The notes under the pieces: generated by a model | Database searches by the model: none | What the model was told of the DNA's origin: nothing | Seen by the model: the letters and a program-made list of their open reading frames with translations, nothing else | Made by a program: the position numbers and the translations under genes | Origin: Ureaplasma sp. Hg1 | GTDB taxonomy: Bacteria; Bacillota_I; Bacilli_A; Mycoplasmatales; Mycoplasmoidaceae | Assembly (NCBI GenBank): GCA_021378535.1 | Contig: JAACJV010000003.1 | Span: 1 to 64,000, forward strand | Reading direction: 5' to 3' | DNA: 64,000 nt | Shown here: positions 42,224 to 55,616 of the stretch, piece by piece | How positions within the stretch are numbered: the stretch's first letter is position 1 | Layout: each line of letters begins with the position of its first letter

Positions 42224-43012
42224 CTAAATTTTATCATTTTGCATTTTATACATAATAATGCTTGCAGCAACGGCTGCGTTTAATGATTCGATATTACCAT
42301 TCATTTTAATTTTAATTAAAATATCACATTGTTTAGCAGTATCCCGATTAATACCATTGGATTCGTTGCCAATAATAATTGCACCACTAGTTAAACTAGT
42401 ATCATTTAGAAATACGCTTGATGGTGCTAAACTGGTACCAAAAATTTTTATATTATTTGTTTTCATACGGGGAAGTAATTCAGTTAACTTTTGATTAGGA
42501 TGAATGTTTAAATTAAATATTCCGCCCATTGTTGAACGAATTATTTTAGGATTATAGATATCAGGGCAATCCCCGCTCATAATAATGTTTTCAATTTTGA
42601 AAGCATTAGCTGTCCGAATAATTGTACCGATATTACCAGGATCTTGTAAATGATCTAGAATCAAATATTGATGGTCTTTATCAAGTATTAGTTTTTTCGT
42701 AGGAATCATAAAGGCAATTGCGAAAATACCTTGATTACTTTGAGTGTCACTGATTTTGTGAGCAATCGAATCATTGATAATAATAGTTTCGTCTGATGAA
42801 GCAATTAATTCAATTAAATTAGCTTGTTGTTTGTCATAATAATTTTGGGTTATTAATAATGTATCAATACTAATTTTTTGTTTAAAACTCATTTCAATTG
42901 ATTTTGGTCCTTCAATGAAAAAACGTTTAGTTTGATAGCGATATGTTTTATTAATTTTTAATTTATTTATTTCTTTAATAATTGGATGTTGTAATGAAGT
43001 AATATTATGCAT
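42224..43012 (-). CDS. TrmH/SpoU-family RNA 2'-O-methyltransferase
   Basis: 262-aa SPOUT methyltransferase. The N-terminal substrate-binding part begins with LQHPIIKEINKL and RFFIEGPKSIE. The three SpoU motifs are LDHLQDPGNIGTIIRTA, IIIGNESNGI and IKMNGNIESLNAAVAASI, forming the knotted SAM site. It would methylate a ribose in rRNA or tRNA; the exact target cannot be told (RlmB/TrmH-like). No TGA in the frame. It follows the 118-aa gene by 5 bp, so the two share an operon. Confidence 0.9.
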   Translation of the reverse strand: MHNITSLQHPIIKEINKLKINKTYRYQTKRFFIEGPKSIEMSFKQKISIDTLLITQNYYDKQQANLIELIASSDETIIINDSIAHKISDTQSNQGIFAIAFMIPTKKLILDKDHQYLILDHLQDPGNIGTIIRTANAFKIENIIMSGDCPDIYNPKIIRSTMGGIFNLNIHPNQKLTELLPRMKTNNIKIFGTSLAPSSVFLNDTSLTSGAIIIGNESNGINRDTAKQCDILIKIKMNGNIESLNAAVAASIIMYKMQNDKI

Positions 43013-43017
43013 AATAT

Positions 43018-43374
43018 TTACTTACTAAATTTTACAAAATCTTTGTGGACAGCTTCAAGTGATGGATAAGGTTTATCTTCTATCATTTTTTTAATCATTG
43101 CTAAATCTTTATTTTTATCATGTAAAATTTTAATAAAACTATTAGAGGTATCTAAAATCCCTTCAAATGTTTGATCTACATTAAAAGTAGTACTAAATAC
43201 TTTAGCATCCATAATTGTGATTTCGTTTAAACGTAATGTTTTGATGTGGTACTTAAACTCTTTATCAATTTCTACCACATACATACTATATTTATTAATA
43301 TAATTATCTTTATCAATTTTTTTACCTTTGATAGCTTGGTGTAGTTTGATTAACTTTAAATCTTTGAATTCCAT
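43018..43374 (-). CDS. Hypothetical protein, 118 aa
   Basis: Basic small protein without signal or membrane segment (MEFKDLKLIKLHQAIKGK at the start, HKDFVKFSK at the end). AGGGAG lies about 9 bases before the ATG. I do not recognise it. It sits 5 bp before the SpoU-type methyltransferase gene in the same operon, so a link to RNA modification is possible but only by position. Confidence 0.7.
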   Translation of the reverse strand: MEFKDLKLIKLHQAIKGKKIDKDNYINKYSMYVVEIDKEFKYHIKTLRLNEITIMDAKVFSTTFNVDQTFEGILDTSNSFIKILHDKNKDLAMIKKMIEDKPYPSLEAVHKDFVKFSK

Positions 43375-43467
43375 AAATTTACTCCCTAAATTAAATGTAA
43401 TATAAGTATATTATATATTCATTGTTTTATTACACTTAATGATTGTATAGTTTAAATAAACTTCAAA

Positions 43468-44608
<1,141 letters not shown>

Positions 44609-44626
44609 TAGTGGTGTTAGACACCT

Positions 44627-45721
44627 TTAATAGTGGTGCTTAACACCTTTGATTTTTCATTCTTTTAAATCATATTTATTATGTTTATCTTGATTATCAA
44701 TAATAACGCCTGCATTTTTTAAAGTGTATGTTTGATAATAACGAGAACGAGTATAAATACCTTTGTAATTTTTAACATAACGTCTTTCTAATAAACTGTT
44801 ATTCATCAATGCCTTATCTGTTGCATAAATTTGACGGTGGTCATCATTGTTTGTGTAATACTGATATTGAGAAAAGTTTTTCATGTAATAAGTATCCCCA
44901 CCGAATGGTCGTGTTGAAGGATCAACAAAGTAATCTGGATATTTTAAATCTTCTTCATCAGTTAATTTAATAGTAGGTTGAAATTTCATACTATGATGTT
45001 TTCTTCATTCATGTATTTCTTCGTTTGTTAATATACCCAATGAATGACGGTGTTTAATTTGTGCAATACTAAATTCTTCTTGTTCTTCCTGTGTCATTTT
45101 ATTAGGAACAATCATTTTAATAACTTCACGTTCTAATGGTTTGTTAATTGCTGGGTCGTTAACATTTGCTTGAGTCATAACCTTTTTTTGGTGTTGCATG
45201 TTAGCGGTATTTCTATTTTGTAAACGAGGTGTTGTTGAATTAATTTGACTTTTACCTTGCTTTAGAACAAGAGGTTTGTGTGTATCACTTGGGAAGTTAT
45301 TTTTTTGAATAGCTAAAACATCCTTTTTAGCTTCAGCTGAAATAATAGCTGATTTATCCTTAGCACCTTTAATTGAGGTTGATAAGTCTTTGGTACTAAT
45401 ATTTGAATTAGGAGGAATTTCATGACTAATTGGTAGCGTTGATGCCATTTGTCTTTTTGAATTATTAACATTACTTATGTTGGTTTTATTTCGATTAACG
45501 TTACCCAATTGGTTTGCATTATGTGAATTAGATTTGTTTCCCTTAACGTTACCCAATTGGTTTGCATCACCTGAAGTGGGTTTGCTTCGGTTACGATTAA
45601 CGCTGCCTAATTGGTTTGGATTATTTTTACTAACGCTATTCGCACCATTGTTTAATTGGTTTGGATTACTTTTACTAACGTTTTCTGAACCTTTATTTAA
45701 TTGTTTTAATTGGATTGCCAT
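44627..45721 (-). CDS. Asn/Gln-rich repeat protein, 364 aa
   Basis: Not a family I know. Residues about 8-90 hold four imperfect repeats of 15-20 aa built on NQLG-x-V-x-x-N-x-x (NPNQLGSVNRNRS, ANQLGNVKGNKS, ANQLGNVNRNKT). Residues 90-240 are polar. Residues 240-355 look folded and aromatic-rich (DPSTRPFGGDTYYMKNFSQY, GIYTRSRYYQTYTL). No signal peptide or membrane helix, so it is probably cytoplasmic; such composition fits a cytoskeletal or attachment-organelle protein. Two TGA codons are Trp; the last (44657) extends the protein by ten residues. Monocistronic, with a terminator after it. Confidence 0.7.
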
Positions 45722-45835
45722 ATTTGTTTAATACCCCATAATTACTATTTATATAATATGTTAATTATAAACTATATTAACGAATAAATGTTTCATTGTG
45801 ATAAAACTTCATTAATAAAGTAATTTTTTTTGTAA

Positions 45836-47281
45836 TTATATTTGCTCACCATTCAGTGAAAAGCGCGATGCATTCGTAATTTTCACCTTAACAATATCAC
45901 CAATTTGAGCATCGCCCTTAAAATTAACGACCTTTCATTGAGGTGAATAACCCGTTAGCATAGATTCGTTATTTTTAGATGGGCCTTCAACTAAAACTTC
46001 TAAAATTTGGTTTTCATATTTATTATTATTAATTGACGCATATTTTTTAACTAACTCATTTAATTGCTGTAGTCGATCTTTTTTAATAGCTAGATCAATA
46101 TTATCGACGATTCGTGCTGCTGGCGTTCCCTCACGGCGACTGTATATAAAAGTATAAGCATTATCATATTGAACCTTATTATATAACGCTAAAGTATCTT
46201 TAAACTGGGCATCTGTTTCATTTGGAAAACCAACAATGATGTCAGTCGAGATAGCGACTTGTGGAATATTTTTTCTAATGTAATCAATTTGATCATAATA
46301 ATCCTGAATCTTCATAGGCCGATTCATTTTAGCTAAAATGGTTTCATTACCAGACTGAACCGGCAAGTGAATGTATGGCATGATATTTGGATGTTGTTTA
46401 ATGATATCAACCATTTTATGGTTTCAATTTCACGGGTTACTAGTAGCAAAGCGGATTCGCTTAATTTTTGTACTAGCAACATCAATTAATAAATCAGAAA
46501 AATTATAATCATTTTCAAAATCTATTCCATAACTATTAACATTTTGTCCCAATAAAGTAATTTCTTTATAGCCTTGCTTAATTAAATCATTAATTTCTTG
46601 AATGATATCAACTTTACTTCTACTCCGAATTTTACCACGTGTATAGGGTACGATGCAGTAAGTACAAAATTTATCACAACCATACATAATATTAACTCAA
46701 GCTTTTATTTTAGAGTTACGGTTAACTGGTAAATTTTCAACAACATTACCTTCTTGACTTCAGACTTCAACAACCATTTGGTTATCAAAAGTTACTTGTT
46801 CTAAAATCTGAGGTAAACGATGGATATTATGTGTTCCCATAATAAAATCGATCTGTTTGTTTTTGTCTAAAATAGATTTAACAACATGTTCTTCTTGACT
46901 CATACAACCTGCAACACCAAAAATAAAGTTAGGATTATATTTTCTAATTTGTTGTAAAAAACCTATTTCTCCAAATACTTTTTTTTCTGCGTTTTCACGA
47001 ATTGCACAAGTATTTAAAATAACTAGATCAGCCTCTTTGGGCTCATCCACTCACGTGTAACCCATTAATTCGCACATCCCCATCATAGTTTCAGTATCAC
47101 GAACATTTGATTGGCACCCATAAGTTCTAACGTGATATTTTTTATCTTTACCGTAACTTACCATATTAGTTGGAATCACGAACGAATCTTTAATTGTTTC
47201 TGCTTGTTGCAATCGTTTCCGTGCTTGATTTAGGTTAGGCATGAAATATTTTTCAATATCGATTTCTTTTTTCTTAGCCAT
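45836..47281 (-). CDS. miaB: tRNA-2-methylthio-N6-dimethylallyladenosine synthase
   Basis: 481-aa methylthiotransferase that acts on MiaA-modified A37. The UPF0004 domain carries Cys56 (RTYGCQSN), Cys92 ([10 protein letters not shown]) and the GVAGCM Cys, which hold the auxiliary cluster. The radical SAM motif is Cys202-x3-Cys206-x2-Cys209 ([10 protein letters not shown]). A TRAM domain closes the protein. Five TGA codons are Trp. With miaA at 7724 the whole ms2i6A pathway is encoded in this window. Confidence 0.95.
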
Positions 47282-47508
47282 AAGTTTTCCTCAATTCTAT
47301 TTAAATTATGCTTTATTTTTTAGTTATATTATACTCAATATACTAAATTATCAAAACAATTTTTGCTACTAGAAATTAAACTATTTTTAAATTGAATTTA
47401 TATGTAGATGTTATTTAAAAATAAATCAACAAAATTTGTTTCCATTATATGGTTTAAATATGGTAAAATAATTTTATATTTTTTATAGTATTAGACAAGG
47501 AAGATTAA

Positions 47509-48432
47509 ATGAAAAAAATTATTATCAAAATAACATCGGCATTAACTGTCATTACCGCCATAACAAGTGTTGCTGTTTTCACAACAGCTTCAGTTTCATC
47601 TTTGCCACCAGTTAGGATTTTTGATGCAGCCGCATGAGAAGCTAATAAAATAGGATCCAACAGGAATTCTTTGTCATATGCTCAAATGTCAACGACTGAT
47701 GTTAGCATTAAAGATTTATTAATGGGTTCTAAATCATTTAATAATGGTAATTATGTTTTATTTATTGGCAGCGAATCTGAGCAAGCAACTCTTGATGACT
47801 TATATGATAGCCCAGGCACACCGGGAAACCTTGCAAATAACGTCCAACCTAATTTTGGATTCAATGCTTCTGGATCGGCAGATTCATATAGTGAAACAAT
47901 TGATAATTTTTACACATCACCTGCCTTTAAAGAAGATAATAATTCAGAGAAACCACAATTTTTAATGTATTTAGATAAATTGAATGGGGTTGTCTCAAAG
48001 GAACAAAAAGATTATACTGCAACAGAAGAAAAATATAAACAAGACCACCGCGATGGTGATGCTAAAACAATTCCCGTTTGAGATGACTCTTCATACCTAC
48101 CAGGTGCTACATATACAAAAGATGATAAAACATATAAATTTCGTAACGACCAAGCAGCTCAAGATTATTTAGATATTAAAGCTTTTATTCAAACAGCATA
48201 CGGTAGTTTAGGAACTTTAAGTTATCCCTTTATTATTTCTTTTACTACTGACTCAGTAGATAGTGGAGGATCAGTTTGGTCTAATTCAATTGCTCATGAC
48301 GATACCTCAAATGACGACGCAACTACGCCAACTTCATCTTCAACTAACAACGCATTGCAATCAGCACAAGTTACAGGCGATACAAATATGAGTGAATGAA
48401 TTCAAGGGCTTTATGGATATGGAAAATTCTAA
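47509..48432 (+). CDS. Secreted or anchored surface protein, 307 aa
   Basis: Signal peptide at residues 1-28 (IIIKITSALTVITAITSVAVF) without lipobox. The mature part is acidic and Ser/Thr/Asp-rich. It contains TYTKDDKTYKFRNDQAAQDYLD, the same aromatic-strand plus D-x-A-A-x-x-Y pattern seen in the 1261-aa and 703-aa surface proteins. Family unknown. AAGGAAG precedes ATG 47509; two TGA codons are Trp. Stands alone. Confidence 0.75.
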
Positions 48433-48472
48433 TTTAGCAGATATTTAAAAAATCTCTAATCAAAAACTATCT

Positions 48473-48500
48473 ATGATATCATTCAGGTGATGTCATATTT
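48473..48500 (+). terminator. Terminator of the 307-aa surface gene
   Basis: ATGATATCA-TTCAGG-TGATGTCAT hairpin followed by ATTTTTT. Confidence 0.75.
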
Positions 48501-48614
48501 TTTAATATAATTCATATGCTTTGATTGTGGTAATATTCTATTTAATAACAACACTAGCTGTCAGATATTAATAACAAGATATTATTTTTTAATTTATATT
48601 TATGATATATGAAA

Positions 48615-48655
48615 AAACCATACCTCAATTAGAAACTAAAATTGAGGTATGGTTT
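48615..48655 (-). terminator. Terminator of the 770-aa surface gene
   Basis: 16-bp perfect arms AAACCATACCTCAATT and complement, 9-base loop; leftward it runs into TTTTTTC. The surrounding 48433-48736 gap holds only the two terminators. Confidence 0.85.
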
Positions 48656-48736
48656 AATAATGTGACGATTTTCTAATTGATTTAAAGACGGAATTTCAAA
48701 TTTGTTATAGTGATTATTTAAATTTTTAACTATAAA

Positions 48737-51049
48737 TTATTTATGCTTAGGTTTTTTAATTTTTGAACGATTACTATTTCTAACGCGTTCTTTAACTATT
48801 TTTTCTCTTTTTCTTCTTTTTAAAATAAAGAATAAGAAGAATATTGTAAGAACAAGAATACATGATATTATTATAATTATTCATCAATAATCAGTAAATC
48901 AACTTGATGTGTTCACTTTAAAGCCATCAATTGTAACGGTTTTACTTTCGAACGTATCAGATCCTTTAGTATAAATTATGGTAATACCAATTGAACCGCT
49001 ACCAATTTCATTAACTTTATATGATGCTTTATATCCAGCATCAATTAAACGTTGGTCTACGGTAACATAATTAGCGGCGTTATTAGCATTCACATCATCC
49101 GCGCTTATTGAATAGTCAGCATTATCTTTTTTCTTTGGTGGGTTTTTCTTAATAACATTATCAACCTTTTCAACGTCATAGATATGGCCTCAGGTCTCAG
49201 GTCAACCAGCGGGGAATGGATTACCTTTGCTATCCTTTGCATTTGTAAAATCATAATTCATGGTAAATGTTCCGTCTTTATCATTGATAGCGCTTAAGGT
49301 TACTTTAGCACCGTTCGGATTAGCTTTAGAGTAAACATAACTTGAATAGACCGGGTTTGTTGTTTTTGGATCAATAAAATTTTGCGGATTATTTATATTG
49401 AAATTTTTGTCAATTTCAGAAGGGATTGCTAATAATGCCTTAGGATCCAAAGTTTTTAAATCGATGAAATTAAAAACTGATGTTTCAAAACCCTTGTAAG
49501 TGTGGGTAAAAGTTGTCGGTAAGCCTGCAAATGTTAATTCAATTTTTAATTCACCACTCGTATTATCAGGAGTATATTTTACTGTAGGAATTACTCCTAA
49601 AGCTTTTAATGCAGGACTATAGACAGGATAAGTTAACATTAAATTATTATTATTATTACTCAAAATTGTTTCAGCTGCAGAAGGTAGTGTCTTCCCATAA
49701 TCCTTTATAAGTGTACTATCATTTCAATTTGTAATTGTATATAGTGAGACGTCACTATAACCAACCACTTTAAGCGACGGTCCTTTTCAAATTGGTAGAA
49801 CTTTAGATACTGCAGGATAATCATAAGTGATTACTAAAGAGCCTTTTACATCATCAACTGCATGAATTTTTATATTACTAACAGATCCAGAATAATGTTT
49901 ATCCACAGCAACGATAGCTGGTGACGGTATAAATGCATTTAAAAAATCACTTGGTTTTGCTTTGCTAGCAAAATGTTTTTTATCTAAATTGATAACCTTG
50001 CTCGGATCTAGAGTAGTTGTGTAATCGCCTATATTATATAAATTAGTATATGTATTATTGAAAACCATTGAGCCATTTGGCAACGAAGGATCTGTAAAAG
50101 TTAATTGAACAGTTAAATAACCTTGTCTTGAATCGTGAGATACAATCCTTATAGTTGGAATAATATTATTAAAACCGGATCCAAATGTAATTGCTTTATC
50201 AGTAATTAAAGTATTTATATCATTTGGTGTCACGAAATCTGGCACACTAGTTTTTAAAAATTTTGAGCTTAATCCACCTACATCCCACGCAACATTAAAC
50301 GTTGAAGTTGTATAGAAATTACTTATTGTAAATTTTTGGGTTTTAACTAAATTTGGAACATTAGGAGGAGTATTAGGATAAGTAACAGTCATAAATAATT
50401 CTCCCGTAGAATCATTTGCTGTAGTTGAATATTCTGGCGGGCCATAATTTAAAGTGTTCATTTTTGCATCACCTTTAATTTGAATCCCAGCAGGAGGATT
50501 TGTAATACTGGTTTGTGTCGCTGCTTCAATTGAAGGTAATTGGTTAAAATTTACATTTGTACTATCAATCGTTCATTTAAAATTACTCAACTGATTAAAA
50601 CCAGAATAGGTGTGACGAAAAACCATGTTAGTGTAAAGCGGTAGTGGTAAATGTTTTGTTCCCGTATCTTTTTGATAATCATAGCTAATTCTAATAGTCC
50701 CGTTGCTATCATCACCATGGATGGTAATTTCAGGGTTTAAATAACCACTAGCTATCCAAGCTTGAGGGACTTTTATCGACTTTTCTAGTTTTGCAGCTTC
50801 AGTTGGATAATTAGCTATTGTAGTGGCAAAACGATTTGAAAAATTACTAGAAATCCCTGTGTCATTCCAAGTAGCAGGTACAAATTCAAAATCAGCAGGT
50901 GATAGTGATAATGAAGAATTTGATGGTTGTGCTAACACATTTAATTTATTAGATACTACGTGAGCTTCATTTGAAATAACCGTTAAAGCCATAATTGGTG
51001 TAGTAATTGCCAATAAAGAAATCAATGTTAATGATAATTTTTTCTTCAT
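48737..51049 (-). CDS. Multi-domain Lipoprotein_17-type surface protein, 770 aa
   Basis: N-terminal signal (residues 6-28, LTLISLLAITTPIMALTVI, no lipobox), then four to six tandem domains of about 110 aa. Each has a 'G-T/E-L-x-I/V-x-Y/T-F' strand and an ending such as FRHTYSGF, FTHTYKGFE or TVTIDGFKV, which I match to the mycoplasma lipoprotein-associated type 17 domain. A membrane helix near the C terminus (about 722-745, WIIIIISCILVLTIFFLFF) is followed by a basic tail KRRKREKIVKERVRN. Same layout as the 810-aa protein at 28547. Stays open over its length with TGA as Trp. AGGTGG lies 11 bases before the ATG. Confidence 0.82.
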
Positions 51050-51163
51050 TTTAAATCACACCACCTTTACATTCGTAGCATTTATATTATATAATATACT
51101 ACTTAGATTATAGCACAATCAACAAAGTGGGCAATAGAGCAACATTATCTAAAAGTAAATAAT

Positions 51164-51200
51164 AAAAAAAACTATGAATTAAGAAATTACTTTCATAGCC
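51164..51200 (-). terminator. Terminator of the pcrA-ymdB operon
   Basis: Minus strand: CTATGAA ... TTCATAG hairpin followed by eight T residues, 31 bp after the ymdB stop. Confidence 0.8.
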
Positions 51201-51230
51201 TTATTATATTAATTAATTATTGTCCTTTTA

Positions 51231-52031
51231 CTATCGTTTATTATTTTCAACAATATTAACACGTTCAATTTTAATTGGTATATTAGTTACATCGTCATAT
51301 TCAATAATAACGCCATTTAATTGATATGGACCTTTTGCTTCTTCAAGAATAAATCGTTCATTGGGATTTCAAAAGCGTTTCAGAACAGCTTCGGGTTTAG
51401 CTCCGATAATTCCATTATGAGGCCCTGTCATACCAGCGTCGCTCAAATATGCTGTGTTGTTATAAATGCGCTCATCAGCTGATTGAATATGCGTGTGAGT
51501 ACCAACTAGGGTTGCTACTTGACCATTGAATTGCATTAGAAAAGCATTTTTTTCACTCGTTGTTTCGGTGTGCATATCAACAAAATGAATGTCACTATCA
51601 TCGTTTTTAATGATTTCTTGTAAAGCAACAAACGGATTTGTTTGAATATCTCAACATGCAACAGTTTGCCCTAATAAGTTGGTAATTCGAACTTGTTTAC
51701 CTTTGATTGTAACGACACGCGAACCAACGCCACACATTGCATATTCATGCATTTGTTTAATATTATAAGGTCGAATAATATCGTTTTGGCTTTTTAAAAT
51801 TTCGAATATTTCGGGTTTAGCTCAAGTGTGATTACCCATAGTAAAAAAATCAATTCCTGCATCTTTTAGTTCATGGTAATGTTTTCAAATCATCCCTTTT
51901 CCATGGGTGCAATTTTCACCGTTAGCAATGACAAAATCAATTTTTTTATCTTTTCTTAAATTTGGTAATTCGGTTGCAACTGCTCTTCGCCCTGTTTTAG
52001 CAAAAATATCTCCGATAAATAAAATTCTCAT
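51231..52031 (-). CDS. ymdB: YmdB-type metallophosphoesterase (2',3'-cAMP phosphodiesterase)
   Basis: 266-aa calcineurin-like phosphoesterase. Metal-binding motifs: FIGDIFAKTGRRA (GD), ANGENCTHGKG (GEN), TMGNHTW (GNH), VDMHTETTSEK and GTHTHIQSADERI. YmdB hydrolyses 2',3'-cyclic nucleotides and affects global RNA levels in B. subtilis. Start at 52031 has AAGGA upstream; 1 bp separates it from the 5-FCL stop. Four TGA codons are Trp. Confidence 0.9.
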
Positions 52032-52032
52032 T

Positions 52033-52611
52033 TTAATCCTTCTTTTCTTCAATGGTTGATTCGTTAATAACAACATTTAATGAAACATCATGTGTTTCAC
52101 TAGGGATATGATGCATCTTTTGAAAATTATAAGCAAGTCCTAATTTTAATGAAGTTATTGGTTGGTTTTTTAAAAAACGGTCATAATGACCTAATCCAAA
52201 ACCGATTCGTACCATTCTAGCGTCATACGCTATTAATGGTACTATTATAATATCAAAATTAACTTTTGCTTCATTTTTTAATATTATTTTAGGTTGTCTA
52301 ATTGATTTTCAATATTCGTATTCAAAATTAGTGCTTTTAATTTGAATTATTGTCATTTGATTCCTAGGATTAATTGATGGTAAATAAACTGCTATATTTA
52401 AGCTAATTAATGTATCTATTAAAGCAATTGTATCGACTTCATTTTCAGTTGGTCAATACATTAATATATTTTTAGGATTTTGTTTTATTAAAAATGCTAA
52501 AGTACGTTGGTAAATTAGATGATCGCGATGTGCTTTATCATCGTATTTTAAATTACGTCGTAATTGGAGCATTGCCTTACGAATTGCTTTTTTGGTTAAT
52601 TGTTGTTCCAT
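52033..52611 (-). CDS. 5-formyltetrahydrofolate cyclo-ligase
   Basis: 192-aa enzyme that returns 5-formyl-THF to 5,10-methenyl-THF. The N-terminal KKAIRKAMLQLRRN holds the ATP-site basic residues, and the C-terminal motif MVRIGFGLGHYDRFL ('R.GyGgGyYDr') is diagnostic. Starts 1 bp after pcrA and ends 1 bp before ymdB, all leftward. One tyrosine-TGA pair region (MYW, YW) uses UGA as Trp. Confidence 0.92.
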
Positions 52612-52612
52612 A

Positions 52613-54793
52613 TTAATTTAACATCCGTGAGATTGCTTTGTGTGTGCCGAGTAATGTTTTAATATTAAATGGTGGTTTAAATGATACTTCAATGAAATCA
52701 CCATCAACACTCATAATCACACCTTTACCAAAGGTGGTATGAATAATAACATCACCAACTTTAAAATTGGTATGCTCTCTGTGATAATTACTAGCAGCTG
52801 GCTTAGGTTGTGGTTTTTGAGAATCGTACCAATCTATATTATTTCTGACAATTGTTCTAACTTTATCATGAACTCGCTCTAAATTATTTAAATTAATTTC
52901 ACTGACAAACCTTGAAGGGATGCGGGCAGTCTTACTCATCACATTAAATCCATTAGCACATGTAATAATTAATTTTTGTTTTGCCCGAGTCATGGCAACA
53001 TAAGCAATTCTCCGCTCTTCTTCTAACCCACCTGCTGTTAATAAACTTTTTTGACTTGGGAAAATCATATCATTAAAACCTAATATAAAGACATAAGGGA
53101 ATTCCAATCCCTTAGCAACATGAACAGTCATTAAACTTACGCTTTCCTTTGATGCTTTATTATTTTCATCAAAGGAAGTATATAACATAATTTCTTGTAG
53201 GTAGCTATCTAATGTGCAATCTTCATTTTTAAGTTGATATTGGGCGATTGCATTTTTTAATTCATCGATATTTTCAATTCGATCTTCATCTTCAGCGTTC
53301 TTTAAAAATTCAATATACATTGTTTGCTTTAAAACGTATTCAACTAATTCTAAAAGTGATTTGTATTTAAAGGTTTTAAAGTCAGCTAACATTTGATTAA
53401 ATTGTAATAAGGCATTTTTAGTCATATTAGGAAGATCTGGGATAAACATTACTTCTTGTAATGCTTCATAAAGACTTAATCCATGCGTTAAGCCGTAATT
53501 AGTTAAAATCTCAATCGTTCGATCAGAGATTCGCCGTCGGGGTGTATTAATAATTCTTCTTAATCCGATTATATCATTATTGTTAACTACTTTTAAATAA
53601 GCCAAAATATCCTTAATTTCTTTTCTTTGATAAAACTTAAAACCGCCATAGATAAAATAGGGAATGCCTTCAAGAATCAATGCTTGTTCAATATTTCGAC
53701 TTAGGAAATTACTTCGATAAAGAATACTAATATCACGTGCTTCAACACCCTTATCTAAATATTTATTAATTTGATGAACAATTCAATTGGATTCAGCATC
53801 TTGACTATCAGCGATATAATATAATGGTTTATCACCATCACCATTATCAGTTTGTAAACTTTTCTTAATTCGTTTTTGATTATTTGCAATTAAACGGTTT
53901 GAAGCGTCAAGAATTCTTTGGGTACTACGATAGTTTTTATTTAAGATAATCATCTTGCCTTCTTTAAAAACACTAATAAAATTATTGATAATATCTGCAT
54001 TAGCACCCCGTCATGTATAAATCATTTGGTCAGGATCACCAACTGCAAAAATATTTTGATGTTCAGCAGCTAAAATTTTCACGATATCATATTGAACATC
54101 ATTGGTATCTTGAAATTCGTCAATTAGAATGTAATCGAAATGTTTTTGTCATTTAGTTCTAACTATTTCATTTTCCTCTAATAGTTTGTGCGCTAATAAT
54201 AATAAATCATCAAAGTCTAAGCTACCTGCTTGCTTCATATAGGTTAGATATTTTTTATAAATATGCTGATTAGCCACAGCAAATTTTAAAGTGCGGCAAC
54301 TATAAAATGATCAATTAGCTTCACTTACTACATTAGCTGGTGTTAAGCCGTTAGTTTTAAATGTACTAATATGGTTTAACATATTTTTATAACTAATTGT
54401 ATTGCTATCAAATTTAAGTTCCTTATAAATGGCCTTTAATAAAATTATTTGATCTTCTTGATCAACGATATTAAAGTTTTTTTCATAATCTAATTGATCA
54501 ATATCCTCTCGTAAAATCCGTAGACATGTAGAATGAAATGTACCAATTCAGCGTGGCATATTTCCTTGTGTTAATATTCCAATTCTTTCGCGCATTTCAT
54601 TAGCTGCTTTATTTGTAAAAGTTAAAGCCAAAATGCGATTAGGGTTATAACCTAATTCATTTACTAAATATACTAAACGATTTGTTAAGACACTCGTTTT
54701 ACCTGTTCCTGCTCCAGCGATAACTAAAACTGGACCATCACCGACGGTAATTGCTTCTTTTTGTTCTTTATTAAACTGATTCATGTTCATCAT
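52613..54793 (-). CDS. pcrA: UvrD/PcrA-type DNA helicase
   Basis: 726-aa superfamily 1 3'-5' helicase. Motif I GAGTGKTS (residues 27-34), Ia [74 protein letters not shown] Tudor-like C-terminal end ([17 protein letters not shown]) is the RNA-polymerase-binding piece typical of PcrA. Start overlaps the RDD gene end; GGAAAAG lies just before the double ATG. TGA codons are Trp. Confidence 0.95.
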
Positions 54794-55616
54794 CTTTTCC
54801 TATTTTAATTTCCAAATCATCGATTTCATCAATTGCACTAGGGTTGATTTCACCAGGCATGCTATAGTTACGGGTTTTCTTTTTAATTTGATTTGTTATT
54901 CCTTGCGGGTCATCTGATGACATCGCAACAGAGCTTATAACGCACGTGTCACTAGCTAAATCATGAAAGGCACGTTTCTTATTATTAAAAAATAAATGTA
55001 CTACTAAAGCCAATAAAACCAATCCAGTAATTGCATACAATGTTTTGAAAACACTACTTGCAATAAATTCAATTTGAGGATCATGCGGTGGTGACATATC
55101 CATTAAATCTTTTAAAAGTAATCAAGCGTTGTCATCACTTGATAAACAAAAAATTGCTAAGATCATATTAACAAGGGACGATAAACCCCAAATAAACATT
55201 TCCCGTTTTACTAAGTGTTTAAAAAAGTATTTTTGATCTAATAATTCATAAGTATGAATTTTGAATAAATATTTACAAACTGTAAACCCCTTCCAAAAAT
55301 ACGGAACCACTACAAAATAAACAATGTTAGTGATTGTTGATAGTAAAAAAATTAAAAAAATTCTTCACCCATCTATTCTAAATGAATCCATATTAGTTTG
55401 ATCAGAACTATTTGATGAACCGAATAAACTAGCTAACCAATCAATAAAATTAGTAAAACCAGCATCTGTTGCTGCTGTTGTATCTACTCCTATAAAACAT
55501 AAAAAACCAATCCCAATTGATATTATAATAATAATGATCATATCAAACAAACGTGCAAAAAAACGCTGTGAAGCTGAAGCTAGAGGATAGCGTAATTTTG
55601 ATGTAACTTTACCCAT
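54771..55616 (-). CDS. RDD-family membrane protein
   Basis: 281-aa protein. The N-terminal LASASQRFFARLFDMIIIIIIS contains the R-D of the RDD domain; three or four membrane helices follow (about 23-45, 85-105, 140-160, 200-220). Between helices, PYFWKGFTVCKYLFKIH corresponds to the family's 'G.T.GK...gl.v'. The C-terminal 60 residues are acidic. RDD proteins have been linked to transport, often Na+/H+ exchange, but the role is uncertain. Overlaps pcrA by 23 bp and the glycosyltransferase by 1 bp (TAATG). Confidence 0.82.
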
